From Halorubrum salipaludis (lineage in GTDB: Archaea; Halobacteriota; Halobacteria; Halobacteriales; Haloferacaceae), in contig NZ_NSKC01000016.1 of assembly GCF_002286985.1 (NCBI RefSeq), positions 1 through 45,571 of the forward strand: a stretch of DNA of 45,571 nucleotides, read 5' to 3'. Below the pieces are notes generated by a model. The model saw only the letters and a program-made list of their open reading frames with translations, was not told where the DNA came from and ran no database searches. A program made the translations under genes and the position numbers. Each line of letters begins with the position of its first letter. Position 1 is the stretch's first letter. Of the stretch, positions 14,333-24,211 are shown piece after piece.

Positions 14333-15160
14333 ATGCGGGTCACCCTCCTCGGCACCGGCGACACCACCGGGACGCCGACGGTCGGCTGCGACTGCGACAC
14401 CTGCGCCGCGGCGCGCGAGCGCGGGGTGTCGCGCTCGCGGTTCTCGGTCCACGTCGCGAACGAGCGCACGGGCGAGTCGCTGCTCGTCGACTTCAGCCCC
14501 GACTTCCGGAGCCAGTTCCTCGACAACGACGTGTCGCTGCCGGACGCCGGGCTCGTGACGCACATCCACTTCGATCACCTCGACGGACTCGGCAACGTCT
14601 ACCGGCTGGTCGACGGGCTCCCGGTCCACGCCCCGTCGGAGACCGACCCCGCGACCGACGAGAGCGTCGCCGAGACGATCCGCGACAAGTACGACTACCT
14701 CGAAGACCGGATCGGCGTCCACTCCCGCGACCCGTTCGAGCCCTTCGAGACGTGCGGGCTACGGGTCCGGTTCGTCCCCGTCGACCACCCGCCGCTCCTG
14801 TGTTACGGCGTCGTCATCGAGGACCCGGAGACGGGCGGCAAACTGTCGCTCACGGGAGACACGAGCTACGACGTGCCGGAGCGCTCCCGGGAGGCGCTGT
14901 CCGATCCCGACCTCCTGCTCGCCGACGCCATCGTCCCCGCGTCGCTCTGCGATCACCACCCGATCGGCGGGCGCCACGAGGGGCCCGACGGCGTTCCGCG
15001 CACGTTCGGCACGAAGCACATGACCCGCGAGGGCGCGCTCGCGCTCGCCGACGAGCTCGGCGCGGACCGCACCCGGCTCGTCCACCTCGCGCACTACTAC
15101 CCGCCCGACGAGGCGTTCGAGGAGCCGCTCGCGGTCGACGGGGAAACCTACGAGCTGTAG
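14333..15160 (+). CDS. Metallo-beta-lactamase fold hydrolase, PhnP-like
   Basis: The ATG at 14333 yields a 275-residue protein beginning MRVTLLGTGDTTGTP. It carries a CDCDTC motif as in PhnP structural zinc sites, the MBL signature THIHFDHLDG, and SLTGDTSYD as a later metal ligand. A final His lies in LVHLAHYYPP. PhnP cleaves cyclic phosphodiesters in phosphonate use; related archaeal proteins have no known substrate. No phn genes adjoin it, so only the fold and hydrolase class are safe. Confidence 0.88.
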   Translation: MRVTLLGTGDTTGTPTVGCDCDTCAAARERGVSRSRFSVHVANERTGESLLVDFSPDFRSQFLDNDVSLPDAGLVTHIHFDHLDGLGNVYRLVDGLPVHAPSETDPATDESVAETIRDKYDYLEDRIGVHSRDPFEPFETCGLRVRFVPVDHPPLLCYGVVIEDPETGGKLSLTGDTSYDVPERSREALSDPDLLLADAIVPASLCDHHPIGGRHEGPDGVPRTFGTKHMTREGALALADELGADRTRLVHLAHYYPPDEAFEEPLAVDGETYEL

Positions 15161-15217
15161 CGCCGAGCGACGAACCGTGACGACGCTTTTGTCTCGCTAG
15201 CACGTAGCACGGTCGAG

Positions 15218-16351
15218 ATGGGGACGCGACCAGCACTCGGAGACCGCCTCCGCGCCGCCCTCGACCGCTTCGAGCCGCCGCCGCGAGCGGTCGACTGGTC
15301 GCTGTTCGCGTTCGTCGTCGCGGAGGCCGCGACGGGGCTCGTCTCCTTCACCGTGGGGGTTCCCGAGGGGTGGCCCCTCTTCTGGCTCCATCGAGCGCTC
15401 GGCGTCGGGATCGTCACGCTGCTCGCGTGGAAGCTCGCGCGGGTCCGCCGCCAGCTCACCGATCCCGGTCGCTGGCGGCGGTCGACCGCGCTCTCCGTCC
15501 TCACGCTCCTCGCCGCGCTGGGTGCGCTCGCGACCGGGATCGCGTGGGTGTTCGGGCTCGACGTGCGCATCTCCTACTGGACCCTGCTCTCCGTCCACGT
15601 CGGCTTCGGGCTCGCCCTGGTCCCGCTCGTGGCCGCGCACGCGACGACCCGGTTCCGGCTCCCGCGCCGCGTCGACTTCGAGCGCCGCCGGACCGCGCTC
15701 CGGTACACGGTCCTGCTGGCCGCCGGCGGCGCGGCGTACCGGCTCCAACAGGGGGTCAACGACGCCCTCGACACCGCCGGCGCCGACCGGCGGTTCACCG
15801 GCTCGCAGCCGCGAGGGGGCGAGGGGAACGCCGCCTTCCCGATCACCTCGTGGGTCGCCGACGACCCCGACCCGATCGACCGCGACGACTACCGGCTGCG
15901 GGTCGGAGGGCTCGTGCGCGACCCCGTCGAGCTGACCGCCGCCGAGCTCGCGGCGGGCCACGAGACGGAGGCCCTGCTCGACTGCACCAGCGGCTGGTAC
16001 ACGGTCCAAGAGTGGGGCGGGATCCGGGTCGGCGACTTGTTGGACGCGGCCGGCGGCGTCGAGTCCGGAGCGGGCATCGACGCCGGCCCGACCGACCGCG
16101 ACCCCGCCTACGTCCGGTTCACCTCGGTCACCGGCTACCGATGGAGCCTGCCGATCGACGAGGCCCGGGACGCGCTGCTCGCGACGCACGTCGGCGGCGA
16201 GCGGCTCTCGCACGGCCACGGCGCGCCCGCCCGGCTCGTCGCCCCCGACCGCCGCGGCTTCCAGTGGGTGAAGTGGGTGACGCGCGTGGAGGTCAGATCG
16301 GAGTACGACCTCGGGCAGTGGGTCGTGACGCTGGTGAGCGGGGTCGAGTAG
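15218..16351 (+). CDS. Membrane cytochrome b-like domain fused to a sulfite-oxidase-type molybdopterin domain
   Basis: The 377-residue protein has an N-terminal four-helix membrane part (about residues 27-175). It contains His58 (FWLHRALG), His127 (LLSVHVGF) and His141, which could bind haem. The rest (from about 205) is a sulfite-oxidase/YedY fold with PITSWVADDPDP and LLDCTSGW, whose Cys256 is the expected molybdenum ligand; WGGIRVGDLL and GFQWVKWV follow. YedZ and YedY are usually separate proteins; here both functions appear fused with the membrane part first. There is no Tat signal, so the orientation of the molybdenum domain is uncertain. Confidence 0.87.
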   Translation: MGTRPALGDRLRAALDRFEPPPRAVDWSLFAFVVAEAATGLVSFTVGVPEGWPLFWLHRALGVGIVTLLAWKLARVRRQLTDPGRWRRSTALSVLTLLAALGALATGIAWVFGLDVRISYWTLLSVHVGFGLALVPLVAAHATTRFRLPRRVDFERRRTALRYTVLLAAGGAAYRLQQGVNDALDTAGADRRFTGSQPRGGEGNAAFPITSWVADDPDPIDRDDYRLRVGGLVRDPVELTAAELAAGHETEALLDCTSGWYTVQEWGGIRVGDLLDAAGGVESGAGIDAGPTDRDPAYVRFTSVTGYRWSLPIDEARDALLATHVGGERLSHGHGAPARLVAPDRRGFQWVKWVTRVEVRSEYDLGQWVVTLVSGVE

Positions 16352-16385
16352 TCGGGCCGTGCGGCGAGTCGGCCGCAGCGGCGCG

Positions 16386-18863
16386 TCACTCGTACTCGCT
16401 CCCGACGACCTCGCGGATGCGCTCGGCGGTCACCGGGCCCACGCCGTCGACCTCCAGCAAGTCGTCCTCGGGCGCGGTCATCACCGCCTCCACGGTGCCG
16501 AAGTGTTCGAGAAGGGTGCGCGCCGTGACCGGCCCGATGTCGGCGATGGAGGAGACGACGTACTCCTGCTGTTCCGCGCGGGTCTTCGTCGTCTTCTCGC
16601 CGTGGACGCTCACCTCGCGGTCGCGCGTCTCCTGCTCGCGCTTGGCGATCGTCGCGAGCAGCTCGGTGGTGTCGTCTTCGCCCTCGGTCCGGAGGACGCT
16701 CACGTCGAAGTCGACCGCGAGCGACGCGAGCGCGCCGCGGATCGCGTTGGGGTCGATGTCGCGCTGGCCGTAGAGGTTCGTCCCCTCGACGACCATCACG
16801 GGACGGGCGTACGCCCGCGAGAGCTCGCCGATCTGCTCGAACATCGACCGGTCCGAGTCGAGCATCGAGTCGACGAAGTCCGCCGCCGACTTGCGCTCGA
16901 CCGCGACCCGGTCGGAGAGGACGTAGTCGCCGACCGCGAGCGTCTCCAGCCGGGTGACGAGCCCGTCGCGCGTCGAGAGGTCCTTCGCGATCGAGGAGTC
17001 GAGCTCGCGCTGGTCGACGACGACCTCGACGCCCTTGTCGACGCCGGCGGTGGCGACGACGGCGTCGTCGTCGGCTCTCGCACCCTCCTCGGTCGCCTCC
17101 TCCCCGTCGGTCGCCTTGCTCTCGCCGGCGCCCTCCTCGCCGGCTCGCGCTTCCTCGGCGAAGTCGGTGAGTCCGGCGTCGGCGTTCTCGCCGTCATCGA
17201 CATCGTCGTCGCTGTCGACGCGTTCGCCCGCGCCATCGTCGGCTTCCGGCTCGGAACCCTTCCCCGAAGATCCCCCCGAGAACGCGTCGAGTCCCGCCTG
17301 CCCGTCGTTGCCGACGGTCTCCTCGATGTCGTCGGTGGCCTCCTTCAGCTCGGCGAGCTGGCTGGCCATCTTCTTCTCGCGGCGCCGCGAGATCCAGAAG
17401 AACGCCTCGTCGCGGGTGTCCTCGGCCATCAGGACGACCACCTTCCCCTCGGCCTGCCGGCCGGTCCGCCCCTTACGCTGGATCGAGCGGATCGCGGTCG
17501 GGACGGGCTCGTAGAAACAGACGAGGTCGACCTCGGGCACGTCGAGCCCCTCCTCGGCGACGCTCGTGGAGACGAGCACCTCGAACTCGCCGGCCTTGAA
17601 CTCGTCGAGCGTTTCCTGCTGCTGTTTCTGCGTCATCCCGTCGGAGCCGTCCTTGTCGCCCTGCCCGACGAACTTGCGCACGTCGAAGCTGGCCGAGAGG
17701 AACTCCACGAGCGCCTCCGCGGTGTCGCGCGACTCCGTGAACAGGATGGCGCGCTCGCCCTCGTTGATTCCGAGGGTCTCCGCCAGCAGGATCCGGGCCT
17801 TCGAGAACTTCGGGTGGAGCCCGTCGAACGACTCCGCCTTCCGCATCGCCTCTCGGACTTTGGGGTCCGCGACCATCCGCTGGCTCGCCTTCGACGCGCC
17901 CGACGACCTGGCCGCCTCGCGCTGGCGCTCGAAGTAGCGCCGGACGGACTCGACCGACTGGGTCTCGACCAGCTCGGTCGCGCGCCGGAGCTTCATCACC
18001 TCGGCGTGGGTGCTCATCCCCTTGTACCCCTCCGACTGGTCGTTGTCCATCATCTGTTTCAGCTGCCCCCGCATCTTGTTGAGGTCCTTCTGCGAGAGGT
18101 CGGGGTTCGTCGTGTTCGTCACGCCCAGCGACTTCAGCTTCTCCAGCCGGTCGGTGATCACCTCGTTGAGCGCGTCGCGGATCGCCAGCACCTCGTCGGG
18201 GAGGGTGACCTGCTCCCACTGCACGTCGGTGTCGTGGGTGTACTCGTCGACGTCGGCGTCCTCCTCGGTCATCACCTCGACGTTGACCAGCCCGAGGTTC
18301 TCACAGACCGTCTCGATCTCCTCGGTGTCGCCGCCCGGCGAGGCGGACATCCCCGTGACGAGCGGGTCGGCCGCGTCGGCGTGGTAGCGCTCCGCGATGT
18401 ACACGTACGCGTAGTCGCCGGTCGCGCGGTGGCACTCGTCGAAGGTGCAGTGCGTCACGTCGCGCAGCGAGATCCGGTTGCCGACGAGGTCGTTCTCGAC
18501 GACCTGCGGGGTCGCGATCACGATCCGGGCGTCGTCCCACAGCGCGGCGCGGTCGTCCGGCTTCACGTCGCCGGTGAACACGACGATCTCGTCGTCCGGA
18601 ATCTCCAGCGCCTCGCGGTAGAAATCCGCGTGCTGCTGAACGAGGGGCTTGGTAGGGGCCAGAAAGAGGGCCTTCCCGCCCGCCTCGTGGAGCCGTTCGG
18701 CGGTGACGAGCAGGCTGACCGTCGTCTTGCCGAGGCCGGTCGGGAGACAGACGAGGGTGTGTTCGTCGGCGGCGGCGTCCGCCAGCTGGAGCTGGTAGCG
18801 ACGCTCCTGGAGGAAGTCGTCGACGAGCAGGGGTCTGTCGATACCGGCGGCCTCGGTCGCCAT
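16386..18863 (-). CDS. hef: Hef helicase-nuclease (XPF/FANCM type)
   Basis: The 825-residue archaeal repair enzyme processes stalled forks and branched DNA. The N-terminal SF2 helicase has PTGLGKTT at about 41-48 and DECH at 142-145. Further motifs are TGMSASPG and GRTGRQAEGKVVVL. An Asp/Glu/Gly-rich linker of about 80 residues separates it from the ERCC4 nuclease (VVVDQRELDSSI and the signature VAVERKSAADFVDS). Tandem helix-hairpin-helix motifs end the protein (GPVTARTLLEHFGTVEAVM, VDGVGPVTAERIREVV). All key residues are present. A CTTTAGG box about 30 nt upstream supports the start. Confidence 0.96.
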   Translation of the reverse strand: MATEAAGIDRPLLVDDFLQERRYQLQLADAAADEHTLVCLPTGLGKTTVSLLVTAERLHEAGGKALFLAPTKPLVQQHADFYREALEIPDDEIVVFTGDVKPDDRAALWDDARIVIATPQVVENDLVGNRISLRDVTHCTFDECHRATGDYAYVYIAERYHADAADPLVTGMSASPGGDTEEIETVCENLGLVNVEVMTEEDADVDEYTHDTDVQWEQVTLPDEVLAIRDALNEVITDRLEKLKSLGVTNTTNPDLSQKDLNKMRGQLKQMMDNDQSEGYKGMSTHAEVMKLRRATELVETQSVESVRRYFERQREAARSSGASKASQRMVADPKVREAMRKAESFDGLHPKFSKARILLAETLGINEGERAILFTESRDTAEALVEFLSASFDVRKFVGQGDKDGSDGMTQKQQQETLDEFKAGEFEVLVSTSVAEEGLDVPEVDLVCFYEPVPTAIRSIQRKGRTGRQAEGKVVVLMAEDTRDEAFFWISRRREKKMASQLAELKEATDDIEETVGNDGQAGLDAFSGGSSGKGSEPEADDGAGERVDSDDDVDDGENADAGLTDFAEEARAGEEGAGESKATDGEEATEEGARADDDAVVATAGVDKGVEVVVDQRELDSSIAKDLSTRDGLVTRLETLAVGDYVLSDRVAVERKSAADFVDSMLDSDRSMFEQIGELSRAYARPVMVVEGTNLYGQRDIDPNAIRGALASLAVDFDVSVLRTEGEDDTTELLATIAKREQETRDREVSVHGEKTTKTRAEQQEYVVSSIADIGPVTARTLLEHFGTVEAVMTAPEDDLLEVDGVGPVTAERIREVVGSEYE

Positions 18864-18915
18864 CGGCGGCCCTTGGCCGGCACCGGCCTAAAGCCTTCGC
18901 GAAGCGGGGTGAAAG

Positions 18916-19020
18916 TTATCGCTCGCCGGAACACTCCTCTCGGAGCTCCTCCGGCACGTCCTCGTCGACCAGCTCCGCCCACTCGGCGAGCCGGTCTCCG
19001 GATGGGGTCTGCGCACTCAT
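18916..19020 (-). CDS. 34-residue acidic micro-protein
   Basis: A frame from ATG at 19018-19020 to TAA at 18916 encodes MSAQTPSGDRLAEWAELVDE and continues to ...LREECSGER. It uses GC-rich third positions, is strongly acidic, and a TTAATAC box lies about 30 nt upstream, as for leaderless genes. It is on the same strand as hef, 52 nt upstream of it. No family is recognised. It may be a genuine micro-protein, but the shortness leaves real doubt. Confidence 0.5.
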   Translation of the reverse strand: MSAQTPSGDRLAEWAELVDEDVPEELREECSGER

Positions 19021-19148
19021 CACGCGACGGATCTCAGTGGTACGTATTAACACTTACCCCGATTCCAGCCGCGTCGGCATCGGTTGGCCGTCGACTCACC
19101 CCGGAGCCGACTCGCACGCCTTTTACCGCTCACGCGCCTCGGGCCGGC

Positions 19149-19589
19149 ATGAGCAACCTCGACGAGTTCCTCGCGGGCGAGCGGCTCGACGACGTGGTCT
19201 TCTACCTGAGCGACGCGTACCTCGACGACGACTCCCGGCTCCGCAACGTCGGCACCGAGACGGACGGCGGCGTCCGGCTGATCCTCGACGGCGAGACGGG
19301 TCGGTCCGCGTTCGAGGCCGGCACGGGCATGGGCGCCATGGAGTTCGCGAAGACGGCGATGGGCGCGGAGGGCGAGATCGCCCGCACCCTCGACGGCGGG
19401 GCCTGTCCCTTCGCCGAGGAGGCCCCCGACGACGAGCACGCGGTCCGGTTCGTCTTCGCGTTCGCGGAGGCGCAAAACGACGAGGTCGGCGGCCTCTACG
19501 CCGAGGGCGACGTGGTCCACGCGTACGCCCACTGCACCTGCGGCGAGAGCTACTCGCACAAGTGGGTCGTCGGCGACCGCGACGACTGA
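19149..19589 (+). CDS. DUF5807 family haloarchaeal protein
   Basis: The start at 19149 gives 146 residues beginning MSNLDEFLAGERLDDVVFYL. It is an acidic alpha/beta protein with a C-terminal CTCGESYSHKWV segment that, with Cys in GGACPF, could bind zinc. It resembles a conserved haloarchaeal family (DUF5807, recalled) of unknown function. A longer upstream frame opposite hef is antisense shadow and not part of the gene. It is convergent with the acyl-CoA synthetase. Confidence 0.8.
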   Translation: MSNLDEFLAGERLDDVVFYLSDAYLDDDSRLRNVGTETDGGVRLILDGETGRSAFEAGTGMGAMEFAKTAMGAEGEIARTLDGGACPFAEEAPDDEHAVRFVFAFAEAQNDEVGGLYAEGDVVHAYAHCTCGESYSHKWVVGDRDD

Positions 19590-19612
19590 GCCGCCGGTCC
19601 GGCGGCGGGCGC

Positions 19613-21274
19613 CTACTCCCCGTCTGGCGCGTCCGACTCCGGCACCGACCCCTCGACCAGCGACTGGTCGGCGTATCGCTCCCGGAGGTCCTTCTTCGAG
19701 AACTTCCCGGTGGCGGTCTTGGGCACCTCGTCGATGAACTCCACCGCGTCAGGCACCCACCACTTCGGGTACTCCTCGCGGAGCCCGGTCTCGATCCGGT
19801 CGACGAGTTCCTCGCGGTCGACCCCCTCGGCGACGACGACGAACGCCACGGGGCGTTCCTGCCAGCGCTCGTGGGGTACGCCGACCACGGCCGCCTCGCT
19901 GACGCCGTCGTAGGCCATGATCGCGTTCTCCAACTCGACGCTGGATATCCACTCGCCCCCCGATTTGATCACGTCTTTCGTCCGGTCGACGAGCTGCATG
20001 TAGCCGTCCTCGTCGACGGTGACCACGTCGCCCGTCTTCAGCCAGCCGTCGACGAACTCCCCCTCGTTGGCCTCCGGGCGCTTGAAGTACTCCTTCGTGA
20101 CCCACGGGCCGCGGACGCGGAGCTCACCGAAGTCCTCGCCGTTCCACGGCACTTCCTCGCCGTTCTCGTCGATCACCTCGAACTCCAGTCCGGGGGCGAC
20201 GAGCCCCTGTTTCGCCCGCTTGTTCACCTGCGTCTCGTAGTCGGCGTCCCGAAGGTCGCTCTTGAGGTGCGAGACGGTGCCGATCGGCGACAGCTCGGTC
20301 ATCCCCCACGCGTGGAGCACCTCGACGCCGCGGTCGTCGTACCACTCGATCAGCGCCTGCGGCGCGGCCGCGCCGCCGACGATGACGGTGTCGAGCGTCG
20401 AGAGGTCCACGTCGTTCCCCTCCTCGATGTACTCGCGCAGGCCGAGCCACACCGTCGGCACGCCCGCGGAGACCGTCACGCCCTCCTCCTCGATGAGGGC
20501 GGCGAGGTCGGCCGGCTCCGGCGATGGCCCGGGGTAGACGTGTTTCGCGCCCGCCGCGGTCGCGGTGAACGGCATCCCCCACGCGTTCACGTGGAACATG
20601 GGGACGACGGGCATGATCACGTCGGAGTCCTCCATCGGGATCCCCTGGGGCGTCTGGGAGGCCATCGTGTGGCTCCACAGCATCGAGTGGGTGTACTCGA
20701 CGCCCTTCGGCTTCCCCGTCGTGCCGGAGGTGTAACAGAGTCCGGCGGGCCGGTCGCCGTTGAGGTCGGGCCAGTCGTAGTCGGTCGGCTGTCCCGCGAC
20801 GAACTCCTCGTAGGGGGTCGCGTCGAGCGCGTCGATCTCCTCGGAGCCCATGACGACGAAGTCGACGCCCTCGAACTCCGCGGCCCCCTCGGCGGCGCCG
20901 GCGAGTTTCGGCGCCAGCGACGGGTCGACGAAGACGATTTCGTCGTCGGCGTCGTCGACGATGTACCGGATGTGCTCGTCCGGCAGGAGCGGGTTGATCG
21001 TGTGGAGCTGCGCGCCGGTGTTCGGGACGCCGAAGTACGTCTCGAAGTGCCGGGTGTGGTTCCAGCAGAACGTCGCGACCCGGTCGCCGCGCTCGATCCC
21101 GTGCTCCGCTAAGGCGTTCGCGAGCCGGGCCGTGCGGTCGGCGTACTCTGAATAGGTGTGTCGCGTGCGTCCCTCGTGAGTCCGGGAGACGATCTCGGTG
21201 TCCGGATACAGTCGTTCGGCGCGCCACAGGAACGGTCGGAGCGTCTGGGAGTGTCCGCCGGGCATACCTCTCAC
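19613..21274 (-). CDS. Acyl-CoA synthetase (AMP-forming), medium/long-chain type
   Basis: The 553-residue enzyme activates a fatty acid with ATP and CoA. ANL motifs are intact: YTSGTTGKPKGVEYTH (P-loop), HAWGMTELSPIG, GWLKTGDV, DRTKDVIKSGGEWISS, and the catalytic Lys in PKTATGKFSKKDLRERY. The LPLLP-like AlkK pattern (HTINPLLPDEHIRYIV) fits a medium-chain enzyme. Two start codons (21274, 21265) are possible. The gene stands alone, and haloarchaea use such enzymes for fatty-acid breakdown since their lipids are ethers. Confidence 0.94.
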   Translation of the reverse strand: MRGMPGGHSQTLRPFLWRAERLYPDTEIVSRTHEGRTRHTYSEYADRTARLANALAEHGIERGDRVATFCWNHTRHFETYFGVPNTGAQLHTINPLLPDEHIRYIVDDADDEIVFVDPSLAPKLAGAAEGAAEFEGVDFVVMGSEEIDALDATPYEEFVAGQPTDYDWPDLNGDRPAGLCYTSGTTGKPKGVEYTHSMLWSHTMASQTPQGIPMEDSDVIMPVVPMFHVNAWGMPFTATAAGAKHVYPGPSPEPADLAALIEEEGVTVSAGVPTVWLGLREYIEEGNDVDLSTLDTVIVGGAAAPQALIEWYDDRGVEVLHAWGMTELSPIGTVSHLKSDLRDADYETQVNKRAKQGLVAPGLEFEVIDENGEEVPWNGEDFGELRVRGPWVTKEYFKRPEANEGEFVDGWLKTGDVVTVDEDGYMQLVDRTKDVIKSGGEWISSVELENAIMAYDGVSEAAVVGVPHERWQERPVAFVVVAEGVDREELVDRIETGLREEYPKWWVPDAVEFIDEVPKTATGKFSKKDLRERYADQSLVEGSVPESDAPDGE

Positions 21275-21411
21275 ACCACGCGAGCGCGTACCATGAACGT
21301 TCTCATGGTCGATCGTGATAAATTTTGGAGAACGATCGCGGCGTTTCCGAGACGGAGAGTGGGAGTGCCTTCGGCGGAAAGCCGACGGTCAATCCTCGAA
21401 CAGCCGACGGG

Positions 21412-22710
21412 TCACCCCCGAAACAGGCTCGCGTGGACCGGCGCGTGGTCGGGTTCGGGTCGGGCGGACTCGTCGCCCCCGCCCCCGCCGTCGGAGACCG
21501 CGCGGCCGGCGGTGCCCTCCGCGAGGAAGTCGCGGAGCGGCGGGCCGACGTGCTCGGGTTCGACGAGGAACGCGTCGTGGCCGTGGTCGGAGTCGATCAC
21601 GTGGTGCGCGACCGGCGCGTCGCCGGCGCGGAACGCGTCGGCGAGCGACGACGACTGCTCGACGGTGAAGTGCCAGTCGGCGGTGAAGCTCAACAGGAGC
21701 GCCTCGCCCTCGAAGGCCGCGAGCGCGTCGGCGTCGGTGCCGTGGCCCGCGGAGAGGTCGTACTCGTCCATCGCGCGCGTGAGGTAGAGGTAGCTGTTCG
21801 CGTCGAACCGGTCGCTGAACCCCTCCGCCTGGTAGTCGAGGTACGACTCCACCTCCCGGTACGGGAAGAAGGCCGCCGTCGGCTCCGGCGGAAGCCCGAG
21901 GTCGCCCTCCTCGCGGGTCAGCGAGTCGCGGCCCGCCGAGCGCCGCCCGAACTTGCGCTCCATCGACGCCTTCGAGAGGTACATGATGTGGCCGATCTGA
22001 CGGGCCAGGGCGAGCCCCTCGTCGGGGCCGGGGCGCCCCTCGCCGTAGTAGTTCCCCCCGTTCCAGTTCGGGTCCGCGCGGATCGCCCGCCGGGCGACCG
22101 CGTCGAGCGCCAGACACTGCGCGTCGAGGCGGCCGGCCGTCGCGATGGCGACCACGCGGTCGACGTCGTCCGGGTAGCGCTTCGCCCACTCCAAGGCGTT
22201 CATCCCGCCGACGCTCCCGCCGACGACGGCGCGGAGCCGCCCCACGCCGAGGTGGTCCAGCAGGCGGCGCTGCGCGCGCGCCCAGTCCTCGACCTGCACC
22301 GGCGGGAACGCGGTCCCCCACCGGTCGTGGTCGGGGGCGTCGGGGTGATCGAGGTCGGCGGGGCGCTCGCTCGCCGGGCCCGTGGTGCCGTAACAGGAGC
22401 CGGGGACGTTCGCGCAGACGACGTAGTACTCGGTGGTGTCGATCGCCTTCCCCGGCCCGACGATGTCGTCCCACCACGCGCGGGCCTGCCCGGCCTGCCC
22501 GGCGCCGCGGGTCCCTTCCTCGCGCTCGGGCTCGGGGGACCGAGCGACGTTCTGGCTGCCGGTGAGGGCGTGACACACCAACACCACGTTGTCGCCGTCG
22601 AACTCGCCGTGGGTCTCGTAGGCGACCTCCAGGTCCGGGACCGACTGGCCGCACTCGAAGACGAACTCGCCGAGCGAGGCGACGCCGTGGTCCGCCGGGA
22701 CGGTGCTCAC
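21412..22710 (-). CDS. metX: Homoserine O-acetyltransferase
   Basis: The 432-residue alpha/beta hydrolase acetylates homoserine, entering methionine synthesis. The oxyanion segment is [13 protein letters not shown] and the nucleophile elbow [14 protein letters not shown]. The substrate loop is [13 protein letters not shown], and the C-terminal catalytic Asp and His lie in SFTADWHF and [10 protein letters not shown] Gly/Asp-rich tail of about 35 residues is extra to the family core. The start is 4 nt after the metY stop, so both are one operon and supply consecutive steps. Confidence 0.94.
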   Translation of the reverse strand: MSTVPADHGVASLGEFVFECGQSVPDLEVAYETHGEFDGDNVVLVCHALTGSQNVARSPEPEREEGTRGAGQAGQARAWWDDIVGPGKAIDTTEYYVVCANVPGSCYGTTGPASERPADLDHPDAPDHDRWGTAFPPVQVEDWARAQRRLLDHLGVGRLRAVVGGSVGGMNALEWAKRYPDDVDRVVAIATAGRLDAQCLALDAVARRAIRADPNWNGGNYYGEGRPGPDEGLALARQIGHIMYLSKASMERKFGRRSAGRDSLTREEGDLGLPPEPTAAFFPYREVESYLDYQAEGFSDRFDANSYLYLTRAMDEYDLSAGHGTDADALAAFEGEALLLSFTADWHFTVEQSSSLADAFRAGDAPVAHHVIDSDHGHDAFLVEPEHVGPPLRDFLAEGTAGRAVSDGGGGGDESARPEPDHAPVHASLFRG

Positions 22711-22714
22711 GGCG

Positions 22715-24058
22715 TCACACCCCCGGGTCGGTCGCGTCGGAGGCGCTCGCGGCGGGGCCGCTCCCGCCGGACTCGTCCGCGGCGCGCTCGCCGGCCGCGA
22801 GCCCCCGATCGAGGTCGGCTATCACGTCGGCGGCGTCCTCGATACCGACGGAGAGCCGGAGCATCTCCGGGTAGACGCCGGCGAGGCGCTGTTGGGTCTC
22901 GTCCATCTGCGCGTGGGTGGTCGAGGCCGGGTGGATGACCAGCGTCTTCGCGTCGCCGATGTTCGCGAGGAAGCTCGTCAGGTCGACCGCCTCGCAGAAC
23001 GTCTTGGCGGCCTCGAAGCCGCCGTCGACGCCGAACGTGACCATGCCGCCGTAGCCGTCGAGGTACTCGGCGGCGTTGTCGTGGCTCTGGTGGTCCTCGA
23101 AGCCGGGGTACGCCACCCAGTCGACGCGGTCGTCGTCCCGGAGGAACTCGGCGACGGCCCGGGCGTTCTCGCAGTGGCGCTCCATCCGGAGCGGGAGCGT
23201 GTTGAGCCCCTGGATCGTCTGCCACGCGTCGAAGGGGGACTGCTGGCCGCCGGTCGGTCGCACCCCGCGCTGGCGGGCGACGTTGGCGAAGGCGGCGTCG
23301 CCGAACTGCTCGACGAAGTCGATCGGATAGGCCGGCGACTGACCGTCGAGCTCGTCGTAGTCGGCGTCGGGGTGGTCCCACGGGAACCGCCCGCCGTCGA
23401 CGACGACGCCACCGACGGTGGTGCCGTTGCCCGTGATCCACTTCGTCGTCGACTCCCAGACGATGTCCGCGCCGTGTTCGAACGGCCGGCAGAGGTAGGG
23501 GGTCGCGAACGTGTTGTCGACCACGAGCGGGACCGCGTGCTCGTGAGCGATCTCCGCGAGCCGCTCGAAGTCGGGCGTGACGAGCGAGGGGTTCGCGACC
23601 GTCTCGACGTGGACGAACGCGGTGTCCTCGTCGATCACGTCCGCGTACGCCTCGTAGTCGAGCGTGTCGACGAGCCGCGCCTCGACCCCGCGGCGGCTCG
23701 CGATGCTCGTGAGGTACGCGGCCGTCCCGCCGTACATCTCGGAGCTGGCGACGACGTTGTCGCCCGCGCTCGCGAGCACGGTGGCGATCGCGTCGAGGGC
23801 GGCCATCCCCGAGCCGGTCGCGACGGCGTCGGAGCCGCCCGACAGGTCGGCGATGCGGTCCTCTAAGACGCTCACGGTCGGGTTGGAGAGCCGGGAGTAG
23901 ATGTGGCCCTCCGCCCGGAGCGCGTACATCTCCGCCGCCGTGTCCGCGTCGTCGAAGACGAAGGAGGTCGTCTGGTGGATCGGGGTCGCGCGCGACCCGG
24001 TCGCCGGGTCGGCCGCGGCGCCGGCGTGGAGACTCCGGGTGTTGAACCCACGTGTCAT
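22715..24058 (-). CDS. metY: O-acetylhomoserine sulfhydrylase (PLP enzyme)
   Basis: The 447-residue Cys/Met-metabolism PLP enzyme makes homocysteine from O-acetylhomoserine and sulfide. Visible are [27 protein letters not shown], the cofactor Asp in [13 protein letters not shown], and the Schiff-base Lys206 in [12 protein letters not shown]. The downstream metX supplies the substrate. The upstream region carries a tandem 10-bp AT-rich repeat at the promoter. The C-terminus has a Ser/Ala/Gly-rich extension of about 25 residues. Confidence 0.94.
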   Translation of the reverse strand: MTRGFNTRSLHAGAAADPATGSRATPIHQTTSFVFDDADTAAEMYALRAEGHIYSRLSNPTVSVLEDRIADLSGGSDAVATGSGMAALDAIATVLASAGDNVVASSEMYGGTAAYLTSIASRRGVEARLVDTLDYEAYADVIDEDTAFVHVETVANPSLVTPDFERLAEIAHEHAVPLVVDNTFATPYLCRPFEHGADIVWESTTKWITGNGTTVGGVVVDGGRFPWDHPDADYDELDGQSPAYPIDFVEQFGDAAFANVARQRGVRPTGGQQSPFDAWQTIQGLNTLPLRMERHCENARAVAEFLRDDDRVDWVAYPGFEDHQSHDNAAEYLDGYGGMVTFGVDGGFEAAKTFCEAVDLTSFLANIGDAKTLVIHPASTTHAQMDETQQRLAGVYPEMLRLSVGIEDAADVIADLDRGLAAGERAADESGGSGPAASASDATDPGV

Positions 24059-24071
24059 GTGTGTAGTGCAT

Positions 24072-24091
24072 ATATCTACAAATATCTATAA
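24072..24091 (-). promoter_or_regulatory. Promoter with tandem 10-bp repeat before metY
   Basis: ATATCTACAA (24072-24081) and ATATCTATAA (24082-24091) are adjacent direct repeats. On the minus strand they supply TATA-like sequence 15-35 nt before the metY ATG at 24058. The pairing of a core promoter with a repeat suggests a regulator site, perhaps responding to methionine (inference). Confidence 0.5.
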
Positions 24092-24211
24092 CCGTCAGTT
24101 ACGGCAAGTGATGCCCCTGCCTGTGTCGAAGCGGCGATGGCGACCCGGACGCCGTCGTCCCTGGCCGACCGAAGCGTGAGTTTATCCCCGATCGCGAGCC
24201 AACGCTCGGTA

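Noticed and set aside
16359-19589. Very long plus-strand frame opposite hef
   Set aside because: An antisense frame caused by high GC3 codon bias; only its last 146 codons (DUF5807 from 19149) are real.
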